The position numbers and the translations under genes were made by a program. A DNA stretch of 64,000 bases from Humibacter albus DSM 18994 (GTDB taxonomy: Bacteria > Actinomycetota > Actinomycetes > Actinomycetales > Microbacteriaceae), in assembly GCF_000421825.1 (NCBI RefSeq), contig NZ_ATXT01000013.1:124001-188000 (forward strand), written 5' to 3'. Below, piece by piece: positions 23,824-32,357 of this stretch; positions within the stretch are counted from its first letter, which is position 1, and each line of letters opens with the position of its first letter. The notes below the pieces were generated by a model. It searched no databases and had not been told where the DNA came from. It saw only the letters and a list, made by a program, of their open reading frames with translations.

Positions 23824-25072
23824 GCACCGGCCCGAACAGCTCGGTGGCACGACGCAAAGGCTCCGAGTTCTGCACCGCGGTGAGCGCATCCTCTCCGCGT
23901 GCGGCGGACGCCCAGGCCTCTCGCATGCTGGCGACTCCGGCCGCCGCGCCGTCCGGATGCCCGTGGATGCCTCCGCCCGCGAGCACGAGCAGGTCGGTCG
24001 TGCCGACCGCGTCGAGCGTCGCATGCGCGAGTCCGGCCCACTGCCCCGACGACAGCACCGGAACGGTGGAGGTCAAGCCGAGCAGCGGCTCACGCACGGC
24101 GGCGATGGAGTCGAGCACTTGGGCATCCGTCTCGTAGAACTTGTTGCTGATCCCGTTCGTGTGCAGATGGTCGGCGCCGCACAGGCGGACGAGCTTCTGC
24201 CACGCCCGGAACCCTATCCCGACTTGCTCCGAGCGGCTGATCGCGCCGAACATCGCCCGATGCCCGTGGATCGGAACGGAGGAGCGTCGGCGCAGGTAGT
24301 CGAGACCGGCCAGGCCGATCATGTTGATGCACGCCATGACGCACGTGCCGCCGGCGTTCACCACCAGGTCGTGGTTCGCCTCGAGACGGTCGATGTCGTC
24401 GGTGATGTTGAAGGCGTACATCGGCTTGACGCCGGTGCGGTCCGCGTGGCGTTCCAGCACCGGCATCACCGCCTTCACGCGTTCGACCAGCGGGGCGCCC
24501 TTGCCGTTGCCCTGCAACTCGTCGTCCTTGATGAAGTCGATGCCCGCGGAGGCGAGCTCGTCGACGACCTCGGCGATCTCTGCGGGGGACAGCCCGATGC
24601 TCGGCTTGATGATCGTGCCCAAGAGCACGCCCGAAGGACGGCCTGCGAGACGCCGCGTGCCCTCGACACCGAATTGCGGTCCGGCATACCGTGCGGCGAA
24701 CTCCGCAGGCAGATCGAGGTCGATGAGTTTGACGGCAGCGAGCTCCTTGACCTCGAACAGGTTGCCGGCGACGGCGGCGAGGAGGTTCGGGATCGACGGT
24801 CCGAAATTGTCGAGCGGAAAGCGTATCCGCACGCGTGCTCGCCGCCTCGCGTCCGGGTCTCCGACGGCACCGGGCAGTGGTGAGGCGCCCGTGAGGGGAA
24901 TCTCCTCCAGCGAGGCGACTTGGGCGGCGAAGCGCGCCCGCACGTCGTCCGTCTCGCGCTCGACGCGCACGAAGGTGCCGGTGGACTGCTCCCCGGCGAG
25001 CACTTCGGCCGCCTTCCGGAGCGGAACAGAGGTCTCGATGATGTACGTCGCCGTGACGGATCGGTCGCTCAT
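23816..25072 (-). CDS. RuBisCO-like protein, probable 3-oxo-isoapionate-4-phosphate decarboxylase or transcarboxylase/hydrolase
   Basis: The 418-residue protein has the RuBisCO large-chain fold: an N-terminal alpha/beta domain, then a barrel with LGTIIKPSIG (Lys156), GIDFIKDDELQGN (Lys182 to be carbamylated, with Asp184 and Glu185 as metal ligands), HGHRAMFG (His269 and His271) and SSGQW. All metal-site residues are kept. It is not a CO2-fixing RuBisCO: no small subunit or phosphoribulokinase is present. With a DUF1537 kinase directly downstream it matches OiaX (giving L-erythrulose 1-phosphate and CO2) or OiaT (giving 3-phosphoglycerate and glycolate). I cannot tell them apart by eye. The start is ATG 25072, five bases after the GH127 stop. 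Confidence 0.85.
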   Translation of the reverse strand: MSDRSVTATYIIETSVPLRKAAEVLAGEQSTGTFVRVERETDDVRARFAAQVASLEEIPLTGASPLPGAVGDPDARRRARVRIRFPLDNFGPSIPNLLAAVAGNLFEVKELAAVKLIDLDLPAEFAARYAGPQFGVEGTRRLAGRPSGVLLGTIIKPSIGLSPAEIAEVVDELASAGIDFIKDDELQGNGKGAPLVERVKAVMPVLERHADRTGVKPMYAFNITDDIDRLEANHDLVVNAGGTCVMACINMIGLAGLDYLRRRSSVPIHGHRAMFGAISRSEQVGIGFRAWQKLVRLCGADHLHTNGISNKFYETDAQVLDSIAAVREPLLGLTSTVPVLSSGQWAGLAHATLDAVGTTDLLVLAGGGIHGHPDGAAAGVASMREAWASAARGEDALTAVQNSEPLRRATELFGPVRV

Positions 25073-25077
25073 CGCCG

Positions 25078-27063
25078 TCACCACACCAGGGGGAGCCACA
25101 CGGACATCTCCGACGCACCCCGATTGCCCCACGCGAAGTACGGCACCAACCGGGTGTCGACGGTGTCGAGCGCGTCGTCGGAGAGGTCTTCGTAGAGCGT
25201 GTCGGTGCCACCGGCCGGCAGCACCGCCAGCGTGACGGGGATGACCTGCATCGCGTGTCCGTCGACCTCCCCGGCCTGCGGGGTCAGCGTGGTTCCGCGG
25301 CGGAGGGCGACGCGCTCCAGCGGAAGGCCGTCGGGCAGGTCGCTGCTCTCCAGGCAGTAGACGACGGGGCCGCGCTGTACCGCGACCTGGTTCGTCACCT
25401 CTTCGGCAAGCCGGTTCGCGCGCACGACGCGCGAGGACATCGGAAGCGTCAGAGTGATCGTGTCGCCCGTGCGCCACGCGCGATCGATCCGCACGTACGC
25501 GCCCGGCGCCGGGGCATCCATCGTCTCGTCGTTCACGAGAAGGGATGCGCCGCGCGTCCACCCCGGAACGCGGAGCCTGACCGGCATCCCGTCTTCGACG
25601 GCCTCCTCGACGGTGAACCGCACGACCTCGCCCCACGGGTACTCGGTGTCTTCGCGGAGCGCGAGCGATCGAGCGCCGTCGGAGACCCGGATGTCACTTC
25701 CGCCGTAGAGATGCACGTACAGCTCTCCGTCGGCGACGGATGCCGCGCGCTCGTGGAACCGAGCGAGCGTTCGTGCCGTGTTCGGCGGGCAGCAGAAGCA
25801 GCTCAAGTAGCGCTCCCGGAGCCGTTCGTCGGACGGCGGCGGCACCGGGACGGGGTCCAGCGCTGTATCGCCGGGGCGACGGAGCGGGTAGGGGAGATCC
25901 CTCACCTGCCGGAGCGGGTTCGTGTAGAAGTACTCGGTTCCGCTGAGGTCGATCCCGGCCAGGAGTGAGTTGTAGGCGATGGTCTCGATGACATCGGTGT
26001 ATCGGGCGTCGCCTGTGAGCGACAGCATCCGCTCGCTCCACAGGATCATTCCGATGTTCGCACAGGACTCGCTGTGCGCCGTGGTGTTCGGCAACTGATA
26101 CGCCCGGCCGTAGGCCTGGTGCACCCGGCTGATCTCGGACTGCCACGGGTCGCCGTCGGGCGATGCGCCGTCGTAGAGGGCGCCGCATCCTCCGGTGAGG
26201 TAGAGCTTCGTGTCGACGACGTCGTTCCACAGTCCTTCCAGCACAGCGCGCAACTCGTGGTCGTCATTCTCCGTGGCGAGATCGGCGAGTCCGGCGTAGA
26301 GGTAGTTCGCGCGTACGGCGTGGCCGGCCGCGACCGTCTGCTCGCGAACCGGAAGACGATCCTGGTTGTCGTCGCCGCCGTCGAAGTCGTCGCGCACGCG
26401 CACGAACGCCTCGGCGAGACGGAGATACCGCGTCTCGCGCGTCACGCGGTACAGATCCATGACGGCCATGTAGTGCGACGGGCAGATCGCGCTCTTTGCG
26501 AGTTCGAGCGGCTTGTCTCTTGCCAGGCCTTCGAGGAAGCCGGCCGCCTTGCGGGCCACGTCGAGGAGAGTGGTACTGCCCGTCACCTCGAAGTGGCGCA
26601 CACCGGTAGTGATGAGGTGGCCGAGGTTGTACGTCTCGAACGCGAACCGGTCGGACAGCTCGACCACGTCGCCGTGTGCTTGCGCGGAGATCAGGGTCGG
26701 CGTGTGAATGTAGCCGTCATCGCGCTGCACCGAGGCGATCAGTTGCACGAGTTCTTCCACAGTCTCGGTCAGCCACGGCTGGGACGCGACCTCCAGCTGT
26801 GAGATCGCGGCCTCGAGCCACTTGTAGAGATCGCCGTCCATGAACGGCGGCCCCTGGTGCTCGCCCGCCTGAAGGCCGGCCGCGATGCGGAAGTTCTGCA
26901 GGCCCGGGCTGACCGCCGGGTCGCTCAGCGACTCCCACATGGTCGGCACCGTGGACTCGAACGTGCGCTCTTGCACGTCGTGCCAGAATCCTCGGCCCCA
27001 ACGAACCTGGTCGGCATGAAGGGGTCGAAGCGGCTCGCTGGTAGGCGCGGTCGTCGTCGACAT
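25078..27063 (-). CDS. GH127 beta-L-arabinofuranosidase-family glycoside hydrolase
   Basis: This 661-residue protein belongs to the GH127 (former DUF1680) family, with an (alpha/alpha)6 barrel followed by beta-sandwich domains. The catalytic zinc site is intact: Glu332 and Cys334 in AHSESCANIG, and Cys424 and Cys425 in SCFCCPPNTA. Known members release L-arabinofuranose, and some act on other pentofuranosides of plant glycans. There is no signal peptide, so it is cytoplasmic. It is first in an operon with the RuBisCO-like protein and the kinase, opposite the sugar ABC transporter, which ties it to the apiose pathway. Cleavage of an apiofuranoside is a possibility to test. Confidence 0.88.
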   Translation of the reverse strand: MSTTTAPTSEPLRPLHADQVRWGRGFWHDVQERTFESTVPTMWESLSDPAVSPGLQNFRIAAGLQAGEHQGPPFMDGDLYKWLEAAISQLEVASQPWLTETVEELVQLIASVQRDDGYIHTPTLISAQAHGDVVELSDRFAFETYNLGHLITTGVRHFEVTGSTTLLDVARKAAGFLEGLARDKPLELAKSAICPSHYMAVMDLYRVTRETRYLRLAEAFVRVRDDFDGGDDNQDRLPVREQTVAAGHAVRANYLYAGLADLATENDDHELRAVLEGLWNDVVDTKLYLTGGCGALYDGASPDGDPWQSEISRVHQAYGRAYQLPNTTAHSESCANIGMILWSERMLSLTGDARYTDVIETIAYNSLLAGIDLSGTEYFYTNPLRQVRDLPYPLRRPGDTALDPVPVPPPSDERLRERYLSCFCCPPNTARTLARFHERAASVADGELYVHLYGGSDIRVSDGARSLALREDTEYPWGEVVRFTVEEAVEDGMPVRLRVPGWTRGASLLVNDETMDAPAPGAYVRIDRAWRTGDTITLTLPMSSRVVRANRLAEEVTNQVAVQRGPVVYCLESSDLPDGLPLERVALRRGTTLTPQAGEVDGHAMQVIPVTLAVLPAGGTDTLYEDLSDDALDTVDTRLVPYFAWGNRGASEMSVWLPLVW

Positions 27064-27368
27064 GTGTTCCTCTCGCGTGTGCCGTCATCTTCCCTCAGGC
27101 TTGCGTGCCGGGTGGGAGGGCAGCCTCTTTTCGCAGTGCTCCGAGCGCGCTCCACCTGTTCGGCGCGGCGGTTCGCGGGCCCGTGGACTCAGGCTAAGAG
27201 TCGGTGAAAAAATTCGCAACCATGCATGAATTTGCAGATGGAACGTATCAAAGCGTGCGTGGATGCATAGAATTTCAGGGCTGATTGTTGACACACCTCG
27301 CGTTGACGCCTAGTCTCACTCCCGTAGGTTCCGCATGCCCCCGCATCCACATCGTCAAGGAGGACGTC
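27064..27368. promoter_or_regulatory. 305-base divergent control region (GH127 operon / sugar ABC operon)
   Basis: For the plus strand, TTGACA (27288-27293) and TAGTCT (27311-27316), 17 bases apart, make a good promoter. AAGGAGG (27357-27363) is the ribosome site of the binding-protein gene. Two direct copies of an ATGCAT element, each followed by AATTT and CAG, stand at 27222-27236 and 27263-27278. AAATTC (27210-27215) and GAATTT (27228-27233) form inverted arms around the first copy. A palindrome with the same core lies at 35007-35018, so one regulator, possibly the SorC protein at 31289, may bind all of these. Confidence 0.55.
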
Positions 27369-28694
27369 ATGATCACCCGCCGAAGCCGCCGAACTCTTGT
27401 GGCGGTGTCCCTGGCCGCAGTGACGGCCGTCACTCTCGCCGCGTGCTCCAGTGGCTCGGGAGCGTCGTCTGGCAACGCAGCATCTGGGAAGGACCCGAAG
27501 GCCTTCACTGTGCTGACCGCCAATGAGAATCCGACTTTGACGGCCGAGCTCAAGGAGCTGGCCTCCGGCGCGTGCTCCGCTGAGAACAAGGCACTGCCGC
27601 TGAAGAGCCAGACCGTCGCTCAGGCGGATGTCGTGCAGAAGGTCACGCTTCTCGCCAGCCAGAACGCATTGCCCGTGCACTTCATCGCTGGAACAGCGAT
27701 GGTGACTCCGAGCGGCGACCTCGGCAAGAACGGCTTGGTGCTCAACTACGAGAAGGAACTTAAGAAGCTCGGCGTGTGGGACGACATCCTTCCCGGCGCC
27801 GCGTCGACCGTCACCTCGGTCTACGGACAGATGGTCTCGCTGCCCTACCAGTACAACATCGAGGGGATCTGGTTCAACAAGAAGATCTTCGACAAGCTCG
27901 GGCTGTCGGAGCCGACCACGTTCGATGAGTTGATGGCCGACGCGGGCAAGATCAAGGATGCCGGCTACACGCCGTTCGCCACAGACGGCAAGGATGCATG
28001 GCCGGTCACTCGTCTCATCGGTGACTACATCTTCCGGAGCATGGGACCGGACGCGATGAAGGACGTCCAGGACGGCAAGGCGAAGCTGACGGACGCCAAG
28101 TACGTCAAGGCCGCCGCCGCCGTCCAGCAGATGGCGCAGGACGGTTACTTCGGTCAGGGCTTCGTCTCCACCGACGCCGCAACCGCGACGAACGCCTTCC
28201 TCACGGGCAAGGCCGCGATGATGTACGACGGCTCCTGGCTGCTGAGCAACATCAACGACAAGTCGCAGGACATCATCGGCTCCGACAACGTGGGCTTGAT
28301 GCCGTTCCCGGCCGTTGCCGGCGGCAAGGGCAGTATCGACCAGTGGCCCGCGAACGCGGGAGCGGCGATGGCGATGAACCCGAAGGACTACGGACCCAAG
28401 GTCGGCCAGTGGCTGAAGTGCATCGCGAACAACTACGGTGCGCTGGCGCTTAAGAAGGATGGCGTGGTGTCGGGCTTCAAGATCAACAAGACCGTGACCA
28501 ACGTGGACGGGCCGACGAAGATGGTGCAGAAGAAGGTCTCCGACATCAAGCAGACCGTGCTCTGGTTCGAGGCGCTGATGGATGCGAAGTCCACGTCGCT
28601 CGCTCAGTCGAACGTCTCACTGCTCACCACCGGACAGATGACGCCCAAGACGTACATGTCGCAGCTGCAGGCCGGCATCGACGCCAACAAGTAA
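27369..28694 (+). CDS. Sugar ABC transporter, substrate-binding lipoprotein
   Basis: A 441-residue extracellular binding protein (family 1). The signal peptide begins MITRRSRRTLVAVSL and ends in the lipobox LAAC, so Cys is lipidated and the protein is anchored outside the membrane. The mature part starts with a Ser/Gly-rich linker and shows typical sugar-binding features: FHFIAGT-like strands, NIEGIWFNKKIFDKLGL, and KAAMMYDGSWLLSNI. It heads an operon with two permease genes and a racemase-family gene. ATG 27369 with AAGGAGG upstream is clear. Given its setting it probably binds an oligosaccharide or glycoside with apiose, arabinose or rhamnose; the sequence does not fix this. Confidence 0.88.
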   Translation: MITRRSRRTLVAVSLAAVTAVTLAACSSGSGASSGNAASGKDPKAFTVLTANENPTLTAELKELASGACSAENKALPLKSQTVAQADVVQKVTLLASQNALPVHFIAGTAMVTPSGDLGKNGLVLNYEKELKKLGVWDDILPGAASTVTSVYGQMVSLPYQYNIEGIWFNKKIFDKLGLSEPTTFDELMADAGKIKDAGYTPFATDGKDAWPVTRLIGDYIFRSMGPDAMKDVQDGKAKLTDAKYVKAAAAVQQMAQDGYFGQGFVSTDAATATNAFLTGKAAMMYDGSWLLSNINDKSQDIIGSDNVGLMPFPAVAGGKGSIDQWPANAGAAMAMNPKDYGPKVGQWLKCIANNYGALALKKDGVVSGFKINKTVTNVDGPTKMVQKKVSDIKQTVLWFEALMDAKSTSLAQSNVSLLTTGQMTPKTYMSQLQAGIDANK

Positions 28695-28718
28695 ACCTGC
28701 TACGAACTCGGCGCCAGG

Positions 28719-28751
28719 CGGCTCGGATCTTTCCGGTGAAGATCCGAGCCG
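28719..28751. terminator. 13-bp hairpin between binding-protein and permease genes
   Basis: A perfect stem pairs 28719-28731 with 28739-28751 (CGGCTCGGATCTT against its complement), with a 7-base loop. There is no T-run. In this position it probably protects the upstream messenger end or partly stops transcription, giving more binding protein than permease. Confidence 0.75.
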
Positions 28752-28772
28752 GTTGGTGTGAGGAGGATCTTC

Positions 28773-29654
28773 ATGAAACGTGTCTTCGGTGATCGCAAGA
28801 CGATACTGATCCTTCTGGGGCCGACCCTGGTCATCTACGTGCTCCTGAAGATCGTCCCGGTGATGTGGTCGCTGGGCCTCTCGTTCTTCGACGGCAACTC
28901 GTTGAGCGGCTTCACCTTCACCGGATTCGCCAACTTCGGTCGGTTCTTCACTGATCCGATCGCCATCCAGTCCCTGTGGGTCAGCATCATCTTCGCGCTG
29001 CTCGCGACCGGGGGGCAGATCATCCTCGGGTACCTGCTCGCGCTCCTCTATGTGTTCGTGCTGCGCAAGGGCTCCGCGTTCATTCGCACGGCAGTCTTCT
29101 TCCCGATGGTGCTGCCGACCGTGGCGGTCGCGCTGTTGTTCCGCAACCTCGTCTCGGTCGGCCAGAACCAGGGTCCGATCAACGACATCATCAACCTCTT
29201 CGGCGGCAAGAGCGTCGAGTTCCTGGCCTCGAGTGTGGGCACGATGGCCGTGGCTCTCGTCATGACGTACTGGAGCTCGATGGGCTTCTATGCCGTGCTC
29301 CTGTACACGGGACTTCTCGACATCCCGGACGAGGTGATCGAGTCGGCGCGGCTGGACGGAGCGAATGGTCTGCGCCTCGTGCGGCACATCGTGGTGCCGC
29401 TGTCGATGCCGATCCTTATCTCGTCGATCATCTTCAGTTTCAACTCCACCCTCAAGGTGTTCGACAGTCTGCTGGCGCTGAACAACGGGGGGCCGGGCAC
29501 GTCGACCACGCCGCTCACGCTGTACATGTTCCAGACCGCGTTCAACTACTCCGACTATGGCTACGCGAGCACGATCGCGTTGATGCTGACGATCCTCTGT
29601 CTGCTCTTCACCCTCGCGATCTTCCGATCGTCGAGCCGGAAAGCCGAGGCCTGA
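28773..29654 (+). CDS. Sugar ABC transporter permease, MalF/UgpA type
   Basis: A 293-residue inner-membrane subunit with six predicted helices. It begins with a helix after KTILILLGPTLVIYVLLK and carries the EAA loop near residue 190: ESARLDGANGLRLVRHIVVP, which docks on the ATPase. AGGAGG stands eight bases before ATG 28773, so the upstream in-frame codon at 28758 is rejected. The next permease gene begins one base after its stop. No ATPase gene is nearby, so the pair probably uses a shared MsiK-like ATPase encoded elsewhere. Confidence 0.88.
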   Translation: MKRVFGDRKTILILLGPTLVIYVLLKIVPVMWSLGLSFFDGNSLSGFTFTGFANFGRFFTDPIAIQSLWVSIIFALLATGGQIILGYLLALLYVFVLRKGSAFIRTAVFFPMVLPTVAVALLFRNLVSVGQNQGPINDIINLFGGKSVEFLASSVGTMAVALVMTYWSSMGFYAVLLYTGLLDIPDEVIESARLDGANGLRLVRHIVVPLSMPILISSIIFSFNSTLKVFDSLLALNNGGPGTSTTPLTLYMFQTAFNYSDYGYASTIALMLTILCLLFTLAIFRSSSRKAEA

Positions 29655-29655
29655 G

Positions 29656-30558
29656 ATGACCACGATGAAAACGATGGCCGAACCGATCCTCACGTCGACC
29701 CCGTCGGGAAGGGCCCGGTCGCGTCGCGCGCTCCGGATCGTCCGCCGCATCCCGGTATGGATCATCGTCGCAGTCCTGCTGATCGTCGTTCTCTATCCGC
29801 AGTTCTGGATGATCATGGGCTCGTTCAAGACGCAGACCGAGTTCCTCTCCAACCCGACCTGGTCTCTGCCGCAGCACTGGGATCTCAGCAACTACATCGA
29901 TGCGCTCACTCGCGGCAACGTGGCGGTGAACTACCGCAACAGCATCCTCGTCACGATTCCGGCGGTCTGCCTGATCGTGCTGTTCGGGGTAGCGGCAGGG
30001 TATGCGCTGGAAGTGATGATCTGGCGAGGCCGCAACTCGGTCCTGCTGTTGATTCTCGCCGGAATCATGGTGCCGGGCCAGATGATCCTCGTGCCGCTCT
30101 TCACCTTCTATTTCAAGATCGGCATCACCGACAGCCTGTGGCCGATGATCATCACGTACACCGTCGACGGGCTGCCGTTGGCGACGTTTCTGATGGCGGC
30201 CTACTTCCGCTCCGTGCCACGAGAGGTCTTCGAGGCCTCGACGATGGACGGCGCCGGCGCACTGAGATCGTTTTTCACGATCGGTCTGCCGCTCATGCGC
30301 AATGCGATACTGACGATCGCGCTGGTCGAATTCTTCAGCGTGTGGAACGACTTGCTCGTGGCACTCACGTTCACGACCGATCCCTCGTTGGCGACGATCC
30401 AAGTCGGTCTTCTCAGCCTGAACGACCAGTATGGTTCCACGCAGTACGGGCCGCTGTTCGCGGCGGTGAGCATCAACATCGTCGCGCTGCTGATCGTGTT
30501 CGTATTCCTGAACAAGAAGATCATGTCCGGCCTCGCGGCCGGTTCGCTGAAGGGATAG
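29656..30558 (+). CDS. Sugar ABC transporter permease, MalG/UgpE type
   Basis: A 300-residue partner permease. After an Arg-rich cytosolic start comes the first helix (WIIVAVLLIVVLYPQFWMI). The EAA loop reads EASTMDGAGALRSFFTIGLP, close to the consensus, and the C-end FLNKKIMSGLAAGSLKG is typical of MalG-like subunits. It starts one base after the first permease. Together they form the membrane channel for the binding protein encoded upstream. The racemase-family gene follows after five bases. Confidence 0.88.
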   Translation: MTTMKTMAEPILTSTPSGRARSRRALRIVRRIPVWIIVAVLLIVVLYPQFWMIMGSFKTQTEFLSNPTWSLPQHWDLSNYIDALTRGNVAVNYRNSILVTIPAVCLIVLFGVAAGYALEVMIWRGRNSVLLLILAGIMVPGQMILVPLFTFYFKIGITDSLWPMIITYTVDGLPLATFLMAAYFRSVPREVFEASTMDGAGALRSFFTIGLPLMRNAILTIALVEFFSVWNDLLVALTFTTDPSLATIQVGLLSLNDQYGSTQYGPLFAAVSINIVALLIVFVFLNKKIMSGLAAGSLKG

Positions 30559-30563
30559 GGATC

Positions 30564-31214
30564 ATGACGAGAGTGGCGTTTCTGCACACCGGTGCCGTGG
30601 TCATCCAGCCGGTGATGGAGCTCGCGCGGGAGTACCTTCCCGATGTGACGGCGATCAACTATCTGGACGATCGCATCGTGGCGGATCTCGGCGACGAGGG
30701 CACCGCTTCCTCGGTGCCGGTCCGAGTCGCCGACCTCGTCGGCGCGGCCGAGACGGCCGGCGCGGATGTCGTGATGCTGACCTGCTCATCCATCTCGGAG
30801 CTGGCGGATCCGGTGTCGAAGGAGTTGGGCATCCCGGTGCTCCGCATCGACGAGGCGATGGCGGACGAGGCCGTCGCACGGGGAGAACGCATCGTCGTGC
30901 TCGCGACCCTGCCGACGACGTGTGCGCCGACGACGCGGTTGATCCAGGAGCGTGCGGCGCTCGCCGGTGTGGATCCCGTCGTCGCCAGTGAGGTGATCGA
31001 GGGTGCGTTCGAGGCCGTGTCGCACGGCGATCGGGGGAGGCACGACCGACTGGTGGCGGCGGCGATCGAACGCGTGGCTGCCGACGCGGACGTGATCGTG
31101 CTGGCGCAGGCATCCATGGCCAGCGCGGCCGAGGCCGCCCGGGTGGACGTGCCGGTGCTCACGAGCCTGGTTCCGGGCATCCGTCGCCTGCGGGAGGCCG
31201 TCGACGCCCTGTGA
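30564..31214 (+). CDS. Asp/Glu racemase-family protein
   Basis: The 216-residue protein has the two-domain Asp/Glu/hydantoin racemase fold, with one active-site cysteine in each half: VMLTCSSISELAD near residue 75 and TLPTTCAPTTRLI near residue 118. Each cysteine is followed by Ser or Ala-Pro rather than the Asn-Thr of amino-acid racemases, so an amino acid is not the sure substrate. Members of this superfamily include maleate isomerase and arylmalonate decarboxylase. As last gene of the sugar ABC operon it may act on a sugar acid or a related acid from the pathway. ATG 30564 follows the permease stop by five bases. Confidence 0.7.
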   Translation: MTRVAFLHTGAVVIQPVMELAREYLPDVTAINYLDDRIVADLGDEGTASSVPVRVADLVGAAETAGADVVMLTCSSISELADPVSKELGIPVLRIDEAMADEAVARGERIVVLATLPTTCAPTTRLIQERAALAGVDPVVASEVIEGAFEAVSHGDRGRHDRLVAAAIERVAADADVIVLAQASMASAAEAARVDVPVLTSLVPGIRRLREAVDAL

Positions 31215-31288
31215 TCGACTCCGTCGGGTGACCGAGGGCCGGACCTGAAGGTGATGTGTCGGCGGCCAGGCCGCGGGCATCCTCGGCG

Positions 31289-32266
31289 TCAGGACTCTGC
31301 GAGAGCCTCGGCGGTCTGCAGGTCGGTGACCAGCGTGTTGACCCAGTTGCCCGCGAGCGCGCCCCGGATGGCCTCATGCTTGCGTCGGCCGCCGGCGATT
31401 CCGACCCGGCGGGGGACGCGGCGGAGGTCGTCGACCGGGATCGCGATGATGCGATCGTCGGCGGGGCCCGTGACGGCCGTTCCGTCGGAGCGGAAGATGC
31501 GGTGGCAGATGTCGCCCACCGCGCCGTCGGCGATGAGCCGTTCGCGGTCGGGCGTGGCGAAGGCGTTGCCGCTCACGGCGAGGATGTCGGACGGCTCGAT
31601 GCTGCCGATCCCCATGACGGCCATGGTGAGTTCGCGCCAGTGGCGGGACACCTCCTGCATGGAGGGATCGGCGAGCAGGCTGTCACGGATCTCCGGCCCT
31701 GCCACGATGCCCGGGGCCTGCACGTAGACGGCCTCGGCGCCGAGGATGCGCGCGAGTTCGGCCAGCAGCCGGTGGGAGTGGTTCTGCACGTCGGGCGAGC
31801 CGATTCCGCCGAGCAGCTGCACGACCTCGGTCGCACCGCGGGTCGTGAACGGGCGCATCCGATCCGTCATCGCCAGCAGGGTCTGGCTCCACGACGAGAC
31901 GCCGATGCGGTCCGCGCCGCTCAGCGTCGCTTCGAGATAGGCCGCGGCGCCCGCTCCGATCGCGCCGATCCGTTCGGCGTCGTCCGCCTCGGGGTCGCAA
32001 TCCACGACGACAGCCTCGGCGAGACCGTAGCGCTCCTCGAGCGCCTCCTCGAGCTCCGAGTAGACGCCGGGGGCGACGGTGACCGTGGTGCGCACGATGC
32101 CGACGTTCGCGGCGCGTTTCAGAAGTCGGGATACCTTCGCCTGCGAGATGTTCAGCGCCTGAGCGATGTCCGCCTGACGAACGCCGCGCTCATGGTACAT
32201 GCGTGCCACCTTCGTGAGCAGGCGCACCTGTCCGTCATGCTGACGGCTGTTGTGTGTGGTGGACAT
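31289..32266 (-). CDS. SorC/DeoR-type sugar-binding transcriptional regulator
   Basis: A 325-residue SorC-family regulator. The N-terminal helix-turn-helix reads VRQADIAQALNISQAKVSRL (about residues 29-48), and a large sugar-phosphate-binding domain follows, including GIGSIEPSD and the C-terminal VGIAGGRRKHEAIRGAL. The family senses phosphorylated sugars. ATG 32266 was chosen because the longer frame runs into the rhamnosidase gene and the standard helix order starts here. It lies 91 bases after the rhamnosidase gene on the same strand and convergent with the ABC operon. It is the best candidate to control the ABC, GH127 and rhamnosidase units. Confidence 0.85.
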   Translation of the reverse strand: MSTTHNSRQHDGQVRLLTKVARMYHERGVRQADIAQALNISQAKVSRLLKRAANVGIVRTTVTVAPGVYSELEEALEERYGLAEAVVVDCDPEADDAERIGAIGAGAAAYLEATLSGADRIGVSSWSQTLLAMTDRMRPFTTRGATEVVQLLGGIGSPDVQNHSHRLLAELARILGAEAVYVQAPGIVAGPEIRDSLLADPSMQEVSRHWRELTMAVMGIGSIEPSDILAVSGNAFATPDRERLIADGAVGDICHRIFRSDGTAVTGPADDRIIAIPVDDLRRVPRRVGIAGGRRKHEAIRGALAGNWVNTLVTDLQTAEALAES

Positions 32267-32357
32267 GTGTGCTCCGATCGGTGGTGTCATCGACCACGGG
32301 CGTTGGATCGCGATTCGCCATCGCAACGATATTCCGTGCGTCGGCGGAAGGATACGT

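Noticed and set aside
23816-25072. A true CO2-fixing RuBisCO
   Set aside because: No small subunit or phosphoribulokinase is present, and a DUF1537 kinase and apionate genes are; it fits a RuBisCO-like protein better.
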